NCBI GenBank assembly: GCA_003220435.1
Contig: QHSL01000005.1
Location: forward strand, 5,993 to 69,992
DNA: 64,000 nt
Source: Candidatus Rokuibacteriota bacterium
GTDB taxonomy: Bacteria; Methylomirabilota; Methylomirabilia; Rokubacteriales; CSP1-6
Direction: 5' to 3'
Part shown: positions 35,353 through 43,476 of the stretch, one piece after another
How positions within the stretch are numbered: position 1 is the stretch's first letter
Layout: every line of letters begins with the position of its first letter
Notes under the pieces: model-generated
Seen by the model: only the letters and a program-made list of their open reading frames with translations
The model's database searches: none
Told to the model about the DNA's origin: nothing
Program-made: the position numbers and the translations under genes

Positions 35353-35703
35353 TCAGTTGGGCAGGTTGGGGCGCACCTCGACCGCGCCCGTCGAGGCTGC
35401 CGGGCAACGGGCCGCCCAGTCGAGCGCTCGGTCGAGGTCCGGCACCTCGATGACGTAGTAGCCCCCGAGCTGCTCCTTGGCTTCGGCGAAAGGGCCATCC
35501 TGCACTTGGCGCTTTCCGTCCCTCAGGCGGATCGTCGTGGCGCGAGGCGGCACCTGGAGTCCGGCGCCGCCGGCCATCACCCCGGCCTGGGTCAGGGCCT
35601 GGGTGTATGCCCGGTAGGCGCCCCAGTAGGCCTCCTTTCGCTTCTCGTCGCTACGGGTGGTGAAATCGGCCTCGGTCTCGTAGATCAGGATCGTGTACTT
35701 CAT
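35353..35703 (-). CDS. YCII-related (DGPF domain) protein
   Basis: A 116-residue YciI-like protein with KYTILIYETEADF at the start and the DGPF motif at about 69-72, followed by EQLGGYYVIEVPDLDRALDWA. Genes of this family commonly stand directly before ECF sigma factors with a DUF6596 domain and probably sense or respond to an unknown signal. The ATG at 35703 has GGAGG 5 bases upstream; the longer open frame lacks family similarity. It is followed at once by the broken sigma-factor gene. Confidence 0.85.
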   Translation of the reverse strand: MKYTILIYETEADFTTRSDEKRKEAYWGAYRAYTQALTQAGVMAGGAGLQVPPRATTIRLRDGKRQVQDGPFAEAKEQLGGYYVIEVPDLDRALDWAARCPAASTGAVEVRPNLPN

Positions 35704-35728
35704 GGGTTCCTCCTTTCTCGCTCCACCT

Positions 35729-36310
35729 TCATGACGGGCGAGCCCCGTGCTTTTCGACAACCGGACCGATTTCGCGTGCTCGCCCGCGCCGCGCCAGCCA
35801 GCAGACGAAGATGACCACCGCGGCGGGCAGCCAGATCGACACGAGCTCGCTCGACACGACCTCCAGGCCACGATGGCTGAAGAACGCACCGATCCCGATC
35901 GGTGAGACGACGATCGGTCGCCAGGGGAAGAAGTACCGCGCTTCCGAGAACGGCGCGAAGAACGCGATCCCGAAACCGCCGGAGGTCATCGCGTCGAGGA
36001 GCCCGTGCGACGCCGTCGCCACGAAGAAGAAGGCCCAGAGCCGGATCGCGCTGCTGCTGGCGGCAAGTCGTCGGCGAGCCGCGACCGCTGTCGCCACCAA
36101 CGCGAGTCCGGCGGCGAAGGGGAGGGAGTGGGAGAGGCCCCGATGACCGAGCACGTGGCCGTACGGGAGCTCGAAGGCGAACGCGACGACGTCGAGGTCG
36201 GGCAGCACCGCGCACAGCGCGCCGAGCCCCCAGACGGCGAGCCGCGGCGGGGTGATCATCGCTGCGCCGATCGCGGTGGCCGCGACCGCGTGCGAGAAGA
36301 CCGTGGGCAT
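35729..36310 (-). CDS. DUF457 membrane-bound metal-dependent hydrolase-like protein
   Basis: A 193-residue membrane protein with several helices and the DUF457 (YdjM-type) conserved polar residues: an N-terminal His (FSHAVAA), acidic LPDLDVVAF, GHRGLSHSLPFA and a later SHGLLDAMTSGGFG. Members are predicted inner-membrane metal-dependent hydrolases; in enterobacteria YdjM is LexA-controlled. I see no LexA box here. The ATG at 36310 directly abuts the stop of the upstream methyltransferase, so it is cotranscribed with it. Confidence 0.8.
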   Translation of the reverse strand: MPTVFSHAVAATAIGAAMITPPRLAVWGLGALCAVLPDLDVVAFAFELPYGHVLGHRGLSHSLPFAAGLALVATAVAARRRLAASSSAIRLWAFFFVATASHGLLDAMTSGGFGIAFFAPFSEARYFFPWRPIVVSPIGIGAFFSHRGLEVVSSELVSIWLPAAVVIFVCWLARRGRAREIGPVVEKHGARPS

Positions 36311-37135
36311 TCACTTCACCCCCACACGGACGCGGTAGCTGACGTGCCAGGGAAGGCCGGTATCGCCGAGGACCCTGGCCGAGATCTCGCGAAGGGGAGT
36401 CAGGCCCAGCTCGTCATCGGGCAGACCCAGGTCGAGCACCGGGAGCACGAAGCCGATGGAGCACGCGAACCCGATCAACCGCTCCGCCGTGCACGGCTCG
36501 GTGTTATGCAGCACGATCTCCTTGAGGTAGCGGAACATAGAGCTCCTCCGCATCCGCTCGACGTGCTCCTCCTTGCTCCACCGCTGCTGCTCGCTTCGGA
36601 TGCCGTGCCGTGCGCGGAGCTCGTGCACCCGGCTGATGAACTCGGCAAACGCGAGCTCGACCTCCCAGTGAACCAGCGGAGGCCAATCGTAGTCGTAGGC
36701 GGCGAAAACGCCGCCCACTTTCAAGATTCGGTCGACCTCCGCCAGCGTACCCTGCGGTTCCGCGTGGTGAAGGGATTGCGCGCAGGTCACGATGTCCGCC
36801 GAGGCGGCCGGGAGGCCGGTGCGCTGGGCGACGCCCGGCCGGAACTCCACGTTCGGGAACTGGTCGCCGGTCTCGGCGATCTCCCGCATCTCGTCGAGCG
36901 GCTCCACGCCGATCACCTGCCGGGCGTGAGCGGCCCAGATGCGGGTCGAGATTCCCGTTCCGCTGCCGAGGTCCACCACGACGTGCGGGCGCCGGGTCCC
37001 GGCGAGCCGCAGCAGCAGCTCCACGAGCGCCCCCGGTGGCTTGGGGCGGCAGGCCTGATAGCGGGCCGAGAACCCCTTTCGCGTGTAGCCGGCGAGCCTC
37101 GCGTTGAGCAGCGGGTCATGCGGCGGTAAGCTCAT
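36311..37135 (-). CDS. Class I SAM-dependent methyltransferase
   Basis: A 274-residue methyltransferase with motif I VVVDLGSGTGISTRIWA (about 47-63), an acidic VIGVEPLDEMR after strand 2, and VTCAQSLHHA at motif IV. It resembles Methyltransf_11-type small-molecule methylases; the acceptor is unknown. The next gene on the strand (DUF457) starts at the base after its stop. A REP-like hairpin lies 8 bases upstream of its start codon. Confidence 0.85.
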   Translation of the reverse strand: MSLPPHDPLLNARLAGYTRKGFSARYQACRPKPPGALVELLLRLAGTRRPHVVVDLGSGTGISTRIWAAHARQVIGVEPLDEMREIAETGDQFPNVEFRPGVAQRTGLPAASADIVTCAQSLHHAEPQGTLAEVDRILKVGGVFAAYDYDWPPLVHWEVELAFAEFISRVHELRARHGIRSEQQRWSKEEHVERMRRSSMFRYLKEIVLHNTEPCTAERLIGFACSIGFVLPVLDLGLPDDELGLTPLREISARVLGDTGLPWHVSYRVRVGVK

Positions 37136-37143
37136 GGCGCAAT

Positions 37144-37190
37144 GCGCGCCGCAGGCCGTCGCGGGGCAGGGGCCCCGCCGGCCGAGGCGT
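37144..37190. repeat. REP-like palindrome, copy 4
   Basis: Same orientation as copy 3, with a CCCT loop and one mismatch in the outer stem. It lies in the divergent gap between the methyltransferase (8 bases to its start) and the DUF962-like gene at 37219. Confidence 0.9.
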
Positions 37191-37218
37191 GGTGATAAGA
37201 GGTGAGGGCCCCGGCGTG

Positions 37219-37575
37219 ATGAATCTGGTTCGTCCGCACTTGCTCGAGTGGCAGTGGAGCGACTACGCCCTGAAGCACCGCAACCGGACCAACCTGCTGC
37301 TCCACATCGTCGCCGTCCCGTTGTTCGACGTCGCCACGATCGTCCTGGTCGCCGCCGCGATGAGCCGCTGGGTGGGCGTCGCGGCGCTCGCCGTCGCCGC
37401 GATGGTGGCCGCGGTCGTGATGGAGGGGGGCGGCCACCGGAAGGAGGGGGCGGCCCCGGAGCCCTTCACGGGCCCCATCGACTTCGTAAGCCGCTTCGTC
37501 GTCGAGCAGTGGGTGACGTTCCCGCGCTTCGTGCTCTCCGGCGGGTGGTTCCGCCACATCAGCCACGCCCGCTGA
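37219..37575 (+). CDS. DUF962/Mpo1-like membrane protein
   Basis: A 118-residue protein with the family opening HLLEWQWSDYALKHRNRTNLLLHIVAVPLF, two hydrophobic helices (about 35-74) and a late RFVVEQWVTFPRFVLSGGW. It resembles the DUF962 family, whose yeast member Mpo1 is an iron-dependent dioxygenase of 2-hydroxy fatty acids; the conserved His in KHR and LLLHI fit metal ligands. The ATG at 37219 is preferred to the GTG at 37189, which would lie in the REP element. Confidence 0.65.
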   Translation: MNLVRPHLLEWQWSDYALKHRNRTNLLLHIVAVPLFDVATIVLVAAAMSRWVGVAALAVAAMVAAVVMEGGGHRKEGAAPEPFTGPIDFVSRFVVEQWVTFPRFVLSGGWFRHISHAR

Positions 37576-37582
37576 CTCGGCG

Positions 37583-38416
37583 CTAGCCTCCGGCGCCGCC
37601 GGCGTCGCGTTCCGGCGCCGTGAGCGTCGTGCCGCCATCGACCACGAGCACGTGGCCGGTGATGTAGCGCGCGAAGTCCGAGAGGAGAAACCGCACGGCG
37701 TGGCCGATGTCCCACCCGGTCCCTTCGATCTCGAGCGTCGACGCCATGCGCCGCCCTTCCCGTGCGGCGGCACTCATGCCGCGCTGGTAGACCATCGGCG
37801 TGTAGACAGGACCGGGCGCCACGCAGTTGACCCGGATGCCCTCGGCGCCGTGGTCGACCGCCATCGCCTTGGTGAGCGCGATCACCGCGCCCTTGGAGAC
37901 CGAGTACGCCGTGAGGCCGCGCGGCCGCAGCGCGGAGATCGACGAGACGTTGACGATGGCGCCGGCGCCCGTTCGCCGTATGGCCGGGATCGCGTGCTTG
38001 GCGGCGAGGAACATGCTGTCGACGTTGACCGTCATCAGCCGGCGCCAGCTGGCCTCGCTCTCGTCGATGATGGTGCCTCGGCTGCCGATGCCGACGTTGT
38101 TGTCGAGGAAGTCGAGGCGGCTGAAACGGTCCAGCGCGGCCTCGACCATCGCGGCGCAGTCGCCCGCGCGCGTGACGTCGGCCGAGAACGCGATCGCCTC
38201 GCCCCCGCTGGCCGCGATCATCTCGACCGTTCGCTTCGCGAGACCGGCGTCCCGGTCGACGACGACGACGCGGGTGCCGGCGCGGGCGAGGAGGATCGCG
38301 GCGGCGCGGCCGTTACCGATGCCGTCGCCGGCGGCGCCGCCGCCGGTCACGATGGCGACCTTCCCCGTCAAACCCCAGTTGTCCGGCACGTCGAAACCGA
38401 TCTGCGAGCTGGCCAT
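37583..38416 (-). CDS. SDR-family oxidoreductase
   Basis: A 277-residue short-chain dehydrogenase with the NAD(P) glycine motif TGGGAAGDGIGNG (about 24-36), NNVGIG (about 106-111), catalytic Ser at about 158-159, Tyr171 and Lys175 (AYSVSK). The acidic VVVDRD after strand 2 suggests NAD over NADP. The substrate is unknown. The ATG at 38416 has AGAGG just upstream and is preferred to the ATG at 38428. It follows the arabinofuranosidase gene on the same strand and may belong with sugar use (inference). Confidence 0.9.
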   Translation of the reverse strand: MASSQIGFDVPDNWGLTGKVAIVTGGGAAGDGIGNGRAAAILLARAGTRVVVVDRDAGLAKRTVEMIAASGGEAIAFSADVTRAGDCAAMVEAALDRFSRLDFLDNNVGIGSRGTIIDESEASWRRLMTVNVDSMFLAAKHAIPAIRRTGAGAIVNVSSISALRPRGLTAYSVSKGAVIALTKAMAVDHGAEGIRVNCVAPGPVYTPMVYQRGMSAAAREGRRMASTLEIEGTGWDIGHAVRFLLSDFARYITGHVLVVDGGTTLTAPERDAGGAGG

Positions 38417-38458
38417 GGCGCCTCTCATGCGGGCCTCGGGCGGGGGCCCAGCGAGCGG

Positions 38459-38464
38459 ATTCTA
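38459..38464 (-). promoter_or_regulatory. -10-like box upstream of the SDR gene
   Basis: TAGAAT on the minus strand, 42 bases before the ATG at 38416 and just after the arabinofuranosidase stop. No clear -35 is seen. Confidence 0.3.
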
Positions 38465-38483
38465 TCATCGGCGCTCCCGTCCG

Positions 38484-39980
38484 TCAGACGAGCGGTACGC
38501 GCAGGACGCTGATCGAGTGCGCGGGGAGCTCGTGCTCGAACCTCCGCCCGCGGACGGCGAGCTTCCCCTCGCGCACGTCGACCGCGCACGGCGTCTCGAA
38601 CGAGTTGACCGCGTCGACGTCGGCGCCGTTGACCTCGGACACGAGCACGTCGCCCGTCGCCTCCGCCTCGCCGAGGTCGATCGTCACCCGGTGGCGACGC
38701 TCGCGATCGCGGTTGACGACCGCGAGCGTGAGCCCGGCGCCTGCCCGGTCGCAGGTAGCGCTGGCGTCGAGCAGCGCGAACGGCCCGAGATCGGCCACGT
38801 GGTGGACGCGGCCGGAGCCGCCTTCCTCCTGGACCGGGGCCAGCTCGCGGGTCGGGCTGTCGACCAGCACGTCGAGCGCCACGTCGCGCGTGTGCTCGGC
38901 GTAGAGCCGGAGCGGGTGGTAGATGGTCTGCAGGAACAAGCCGTCGGGCCGGGTGAAGATCGGGGCGATCGCGTTCACGAGCTGGGCGAGGTTCGCGATC
39001 CGGACCGCACGGCAGTGGCGGATGAACCCGTTCAGATAGGTGGCGATGGCGAGCGCGTCGGAGAGGTTGTAGCGCTCCTCGATGCCGCCGACGCGGTCCT
39101 GCTGGCTTCGGGTGCGATACCAGACGTTCCACTCGTCGAACGCGATCGCGATCGGATGCTCGATCCGCTGCGCGTGGCGGACCCGCTCGATGAGCCCCGC
39201 GCAGATGCGCACCGCGCGCTCGGCCTGGTGGGACTGGAACACCGTCGTGTAGTGGTCGCGCTGCCCGGTGTAGAGGTGGATGCTGTGGTAGTCGACGATC
39301 GGCGCCAGCCCTTCGAGCACGGTCACGTCCCAGTCACTCCAGCCGTTGTGGCCGCAGCCGATGAGCTCGATGGTGGGATCGGTGCGTTTCATGACGAGCG
39401 CGAACGCGCGCGCCTTCTTGACATAGTCCTCCGCGCTCAGGCTTCCGATCTGCCAGCCCCCGTACATCTCGTTGCCGAGGCCCCAGTAGCGCACGTGGTG
39501 CGGCTCGGGGTAGCCGTGCTTCCTTCTCAGATTCGCCCAGTGCGTGTTGCCCGTTCCGTTGCAGTACTCCACCCACGCCTGCGCCTCGTCCATGGAGCCG
39601 GTGCCCATGTTCACGCAGATGTAGGGCTCGGCGCCCAGTGCCTGGCAGTAGCGGACGAACTCGTTGGTGCCGAAGCGATTGGACTCCTCGGCGTGCCAGG
39701 CGAGCTCCAACCGCCGGAGCCGATCGTCCGCGGGCCCGACACCGTCGAGCCAGTGGTAGCCGCTCACGAAGTTGCCCCCGGGCCACCGGAGGATCGGAAT
39801 GCGGAGCGGGCGGACCGCGTCGAGCACGTCGCGGCGGAAGCCGGCGGCGTCGCTCAGCGGCGAGCCCTCGTCGAAGATCCCGCCGTAAATGCAGCGGCCG
39901 AGATGCTCGACGAAGTTGCCGAAGATGCGGCGGTCGACGATGCCGATGCGCCGCGACAGATCGATCCCGATGCGCGCCAT
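38484..39980 (-). CDS. Alpha-L-arabinofuranosidase (GH51)
   Basis: A 498-residue glycoside hydrolase family 51 enzyme. It has the acid/base Glu in WGLGNEMYGG (E171), the nucleophile Glu in FDEWNVWY (E283), the GH51 opening FGNFVEHLGRCIYGGIF and RWPGGNFVSGYHW. It releases terminal arabinofuranosyl residues from arabinans or arabinoxylan fragments. There is no signal peptide, so it acts in the cytosol on imported oligosaccharides. It is divergent from a sugar ABC importer (50-base shared gap), strong support for a shared role. Confidence 0.93.
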   Translation of the reverse strand: MARIGIDLSRRIGIVDRRIFGNFVEHLGRCIYGGIFDEGSPLSDAAGFRRDVLDAVRPLRIPILRWPGGNFVSGYHWLDGVGPADDRLRRLELAWHAEESNRFGTNEFVRYCQALGAEPYICVNMGTGSMDEAQAWVEYCNGTGNTHWANLRRKHGYPEPHHVRYWGLGNEMYGGWQIGSLSAEDYVKKARAFALVMKRTDPTIELIGCGHNGWSDWDVTVLEGLAPIVDYHSIHLYTGQRDHYTTVFQSHQAERAVRICAGLIERVRHAQRIEHPIAIAFDEWNVWYRTRSQQDRVGGIEERYNLSDALAIATYLNGFIRHCRAVRIANLAQLVNAIAPIFTRPDGLFLQTIYHPLRLYAEHTRDVALDVLVDSPTRELAPVQEEGGSGRVHHVADLGPFALLDASATCDRAGAGLTLAVVNRDRERRHRVTIDLGEAEATGDVLVSEVNGADVDAVNSFETPCAVDVREGKLAVRGRRFEHELPAHSISVLRVPLV

Positions 39981-39999
39981 CGAGTTCCTCCCGCCCTGT

Positions 40000-40005
40000 T
40001 ATACT
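40000..40005 (+). promoter_or_regulatory. -10 box in the divergent GH51/sugar-ABC gap
   Basis: TATACT for the plus strand; the overlapping GTTATA also gives TATAAC on the minus strand, so one AT-rich spot may serve both promoters. The plus-strand gene has AGGAG at 40021-40025. Confidence 0.4.
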
Positions 40006-40030
40006 CCCGCTCGGCCAGAGAGGAGATCAC

Positions 40031-41305
40031 ATGAGCGCAGCGTCGCGCCGCCTGACCCGCCGCCGCTTCGTCCAGGGAACCGCCGCCCTCGCTACCGCCA
40101 CGCTCGCGGTGCCCCCGCGGCGCGCCTCGGCGCAGGCGAAGCCCACGACCACATACTGGAACGGGCTCACCGGCGCCGACGGCAAGATCATGGACGAGCT
40201 GATCGATCGGTTCACCAAGGAGACGGGCATCCGCATGGAGCAGCAGCGGATCCCGTGGGCCGATCTCTACGCCAAGCTCCAGGTCGCGGCGCCGGCGGAC
40301 GAGGGCCCGGACCTGGCGCTGATCCACACCGTCGAGATCCCGCACTTCGCCAGCGACGGCATCCTCGACGTCATGGCCGACGCACCGACCGGCGCCAAGG
40401 GGTTCCGCGCCGAGGACTACCTGCCGTCGACGTGGCAGGGCGGCGTCTACCAGGGCAAGCGCTACGCGATCCCGCTCGACGTGCCGCAACATCTGCTCTA
40501 CGTGAACGTGAAGGTGCTGCGCGACGCCGGCCTGGTCGGCGCCGACGGCAAGCCCCGGGTGCCAGCGACGCGCGCCGACCTGCTGGCGATGGCCAAGCAG
40601 ATCACCAAGGGCGACACGTTCGGGTTCGCGATCGGCACCGCGAATCCCGGCCGCTACACCTGGGGATTTCACAATCTCCTCTGGCAGAACGGTGCCAACG
40701 TCTACGCGGCCGACCTCAAGCGCTCGGGCCTCGCCGAGCCGGCCGCCCTCGAGGTGGCCGAGTTCTGGGCCGCGATCGTGAACCAGCACAAGATCACGCC
40801 GCCCGCCAACGCGAACTGCCGCGACGCGTTCATCGCCGGCAAGCTCGGCCTCTGGATCGCCGGCTCCTGGAACTTCACGGGGCTGCGCGACGCGAAGGTG
40901 GATTTTGCCGCGGCGCCGGTCCCGCGGCTGTTCAAGCAGCCGGTCGTGTGGACGATCCCCCACCAGTACACGCTGCCGAAGAGGAAGAGCGTGGACACGG
41001 CCAAGCGGGACGCCGCGTGGGCGCACGTGCGCTGGATGAGCGACCACGTCGCGGAGTGGACCCTGAAGGCCGGGCAGGTCTCAGCGCTCCGCAAGCCGCA
41101 CGCCGACGCGCGGATCACCGGCGACCCGGTGCTCCGGACGCTGTTGAGCCAGGCCACGCAGTGGCAGTCGGGCCAGCCGACGCCGAAGTGGGTGGCCGCC
41201 GAGAACCTCACGCGGCCGGTCATCGAGTCCGTCTACATCGGCCAGAAGCCGGCCGCGGCGGCCATGGGCGACCTCGCGCGCCAGATCAACGCGCTGCCCG
41301 ACTAG
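40031..41305 (+). CDS. Sugar ABC transporter substrate-binding protein
   Basis: A 424-residue family 1 extracellular solute-binding protein. It has a Tat-like signal peptide (RRRFVQG near residue 11, then ALATATLAVPP), so it is probably exported folded. Typical landmarks are FTKETGIRMEQQRIPWADLYAKLQ and YAIPLDVPQHLLYVN. Given the divergent GH51 gene it probably binds arabino-oligosaccharides (inference). The ATG has AGGAG 5 bases upstream. Two permeases follow. Confidence 0.9.
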   Translation: MSAASRRLTRRRFVQGTAALATATLAVPPRRASAQAKPTTTYWNGLTGADGKIMDELIDRFTKETGIRMEQQRIPWADLYAKLQVAAPADEGPDLALIHTVEIPHFASDGILDVMADAPTGAKGFRAEDYLPSTWQGGVYQGKRYAIPLDVPQHLLYVNVKVLRDAGLVGADGKPRVPATRADLLAMAKQITKGDTFGFAIGTANPGRYTWGFHNLLWQNGANVYAADLKRSGLAEPAALEVAEFWAAIVNQHKITPPANANCRDAFIAGKLGLWIAGSWNFTGLRDAKVDFAAAPVPRLFKQPVVWTIPHQYTLPKRKSVDTAKRDAAWAHVRWMSDHVAEWTLKAGQVSALRKPHADARITGDPVLRTLLSQATQWQSGQPTPKWVAAENLTRPVIESVYIGQKPAAAAMGDLARQINALPD

Positions 41306-41318
41306 CCCCGACGATCCG

Positions 41319-42206
41319 GTGCGACCGCGCCGCGCGCGCCGCCGGTCCGCTCTCACGCCCTACCTGTTCCTGGCGCCCGGCCTCGTCCTGTTCGCGGCCT
41401 TCCGGGTCTATCCGCTCCTGGAAGGGCTTTGGCTCTCGTTCACCAACGCGCGGCTCGGCCGCGCGCAGCAGACGTTCGTCGGCGTCGCGAACTACTCGCG
41501 GCTGCTCGACGACACGCGCTTCCACGCGAGCCTGCTGAACACCGCGTACTACACGATCGCCAGTACGCTGCCGATCCTCGCCGTCCCGCTCGTGCTGGCG
41601 ATCGCGCTCAACCGCGGCGTCGCGATGCGCACCTTCCTGCGCGGCGCATTCTTCTTCCCGTTCACGCTCTCGGTCGTCACCGTCGGCCTGACGTGGCTCT
41701 GGCTGCTGGACCCGGTGATCGGGCCCTCCACATACTATCTGCGCGCGCTCGGGGTGCCGGTGCGCTCGTGGCTGGCCGACCCGGCCACCGCGATGTGGGG
41801 GATCATCCTGACGTCGGTGTGGTGGGTGACCGGCTACTACCTCGTGATCTACCTGGCCGGACTTCAAGATATCCCGCGGGAGCTCTACGAGGCGGCGGCG
41901 CTCGACGGCGCCGGCGGCTGGCGCTCCTTCTGGGGGATCACGCTGCCCCTGCTGCGTCCGGTCTTCCTGTTCGTGCTGGTCACCCATATCATCGGGTCGT
42001 TTCAGATCTTCGGCCAGGTCTTCATCCTCACCAACGGCGGCCCGGGCGACGCGACCCGCACGGTGGTCCAGCACCTCTACGAGACCGCGTTCCAGAACTT
42101 CTTCCACTTCGGCTCGGCGACGGCCATGGCGTGGGTGCTGTTCCTGGTGATCCTCGCCTTCTCGCTGGTTCAGTTCCGGCTGCTGCGCGGCCACACTCAG
42201 TACTGA
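41319..42206 (+). CDS. Sugar ABC transporter permease (MalF/UgpA type)
   Basis: A 295-residue six-helix permease with a basic N-terminus (RPRRARRRSALTPYLFLAPG) and the EAA loop ELYEAAALDGAGGWRSFWGITLPLL (two copies of the pattern split by GA), which contacts the ATPase. It starts at GTG, 13 bases after the binding protein. It works with the next permease and an ATPase that is not in this window. Confidence 0.92.
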   Translation: MRPRRARRRSALTPYLFLAPGLVLFAAFRVYPLLEGLWLSFTNARLGRAQQTFVGVANYSRLLDDTRFHASLLNTAYYTIASTLPILAVPLVLAIALNRGVAMRTFLRGAFFFPFTLSVVTVGLTWLWLLDPVIGPSTYYLRALGVPVRSWLADPATAMWGIILTSVWWVTGYYLVIYLAGLQDIPRELYEAAALDGAGGWRSFWGITLPLLRPVFLFVLVTHIIGSFQIFGQVFILTNGGPGDATRTVVQHLYETAFQNFFHFGSATAMAWVLFLVILAFSLVQFRLLRGHTQY

Positions 42207-42211
42207 CCGCG

Positions 42212-43063
42212 ATGAGCCCCACGTCGTCGCGCGTCGGGTACGCGATCCTCACCGCGCTCATGGTGGCGCTCGCCGTCGCGTGGCTGCTGCCCGTGGTGTG
42301 GGTCGTCGTCACATCGCTGAAGCTCACCGAGAACATCGTGCGGGTGCCGCCCGAGTGGATCCCGTGGCCGGCGACGCTCGAGCACTACGGCGAGGTGCTC
42401 TTCAGCAGCTCACGCACGGCGCGGATCGGCCGGGCGTTCCTCAACAGCGCGGTGGTCTCGCTCGGGTCCGTGGCGATCGTCCTCCTGACGAGCGCCATGG
42501 CCGCGTATCCGCTGGCGCGCATGCGCTTTGGGGGGCGGGGTCCCGTCTTCGGGTTGCTGGTCGGCAGCCTCATGATCCCGAACGCGGTCATCCTGGTGCC
42601 GCAGTACGTGCTGGTCCAGCGGCTCGGCTGGCTCAGCACCTATCAAGGCCTCATCGTGCCCGAGGCGGCGATGACGTTCGCGTTCGGCGTCTTCCTGCTC
42701 CGCCAGTTCTTCCTCACGATCCCCGCCGAGCTGGAGGACGCCGCGCGCATCGACGGCGCCGGCCCCTGGCAGATCTTCACGCGCATCCTGCTGCCGCTCT
42801 CGCAGCCGGTCCTCAGCGCGCTCGCGATCTTCGCGTTCCGGTCGGCGTGGAACGACTTCCTGTGGCCCCTGATCGCCGTCAACAAGCCCGACATGTTTCC
42901 GCTGCCGGTCGCGCTGGCGCTGCTGCGCGGCGCCTACGCCGCGGAGTCGTACGGGCCCATCATGGCCGGGGCCGCGCTGAGCGCGCTTCCGCTGCTGATC
43001 GTGTTCCTGGTGGCAAACAGGAGAATCGTCGAGGGCGTCCGCGTAAGCGCGCTCAAGGGGTAG
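42212..43063 (+). CDS. Sugar ABC transporter permease (MalG/UgpE type)
   Basis: A 283-residue permease of the MalG type with the EAA loop ELEDAARIDGAGPWQIF (about 172-188) and the end RIVEGVRVSALKG. The ATG at 42212 lies 5 bases after the previous stop. No MsmX/UgpC-type ATPase gene follows; a convergent cupin gene overlaps its end by 11 bases. A shared ATPase encoded elsewhere is the likely answer, as is known for many CUT1 systems. Confidence 0.92.
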   Translation: MSPTSSRVGYAILTALMVALAVAWLLPVVWVVVTSLKLTENIVRVPPEWIPWPATLEHYGEVLFSSSRTARIGRAFLNSAVVSLGSVAIVLLTSAMAAYPLARMRFGGRGPVFGLLVGSLMIPNAVILVPQYVLVQRLGWLSTYQGLIVPEAAMTFAFGVFLLRQFFLTIPAELEDAARIDGAGPWQIFTRILLPLSQPVLSALAIFAFRSAWNDFLWPLIAVNKPDMFPLPVALALLRGAYAAESYGPIMAGAALSALPLLIVFLVANRRIVEGVRVSALKG

Positions 43064-43469
43064 GGGCGCGGGGCGGCACCGTCGGCGTCCACGGGCCCGT
43101 GACGACGATCGCCTCGCCTGTGCCCGGCCACGGCGGCATCGTCGCGCCGAGCACCGTGAGCGGCTCGTCGCCGAGGGCCCGGAATTGGAAGTGAGCGCCC
43201 AGCGGCACGGTCAGGCACACGCCCGGTCGCAACGCGACGACTTCCTCCCGAGGGTTCTGGCGACGCCACAGCTCGCCCCGGCCGCGCAGCACGTACCAGA
43301 TCTCCTCGACGGTCCGGTGCGTGACCGCGGTCGACACCTCGCCGGCCGCCAGCTCGAATTCGGCGAGGCCGCCGCCGGCGAGACCCAGCAGCAGCCGAAC
43401 ACCGGACCCATCCGGCGCCACCGCTTGTGGAGCGTGCGCGCGATCCAGCGTGGCGAAAGGCGTCGTCAC
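43053..43469 (-). CDS. Cupin-domain protein
   Basis: A 138-residue small beta-barrel cupin with HRTVEEIWYVLRGRGELWRR (about 51-70), giving the His and Glu metal ligands of motif 1, and TVPLGAHFQFRALG for motif 2. Single-domain cupins may bind sugars or metals or act as epimerases or dioxygenases. The end overlaps the permease gene by 11 bases. The start is GTG at 43469; no Shine-Dalgarno site is evident. It lies close downstream of the aspartic-protease gene on the same strand. Confidence 0.82.
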   Translation of the reverse strand: MTTPFATLDRAHAPQAVAPDGSGVRLLLGLAGGGLAEFELAAGEVSTAVTHRTVEEIWYVLRGRGELWRRQNPREEVVALRPGVCLTVPLGAHFQFRALGDEPLTVLGATMPPWPGTGEAIVVTGPWTPTVPPRAPTP

Positions 43470-43476
43470 GAGACGC

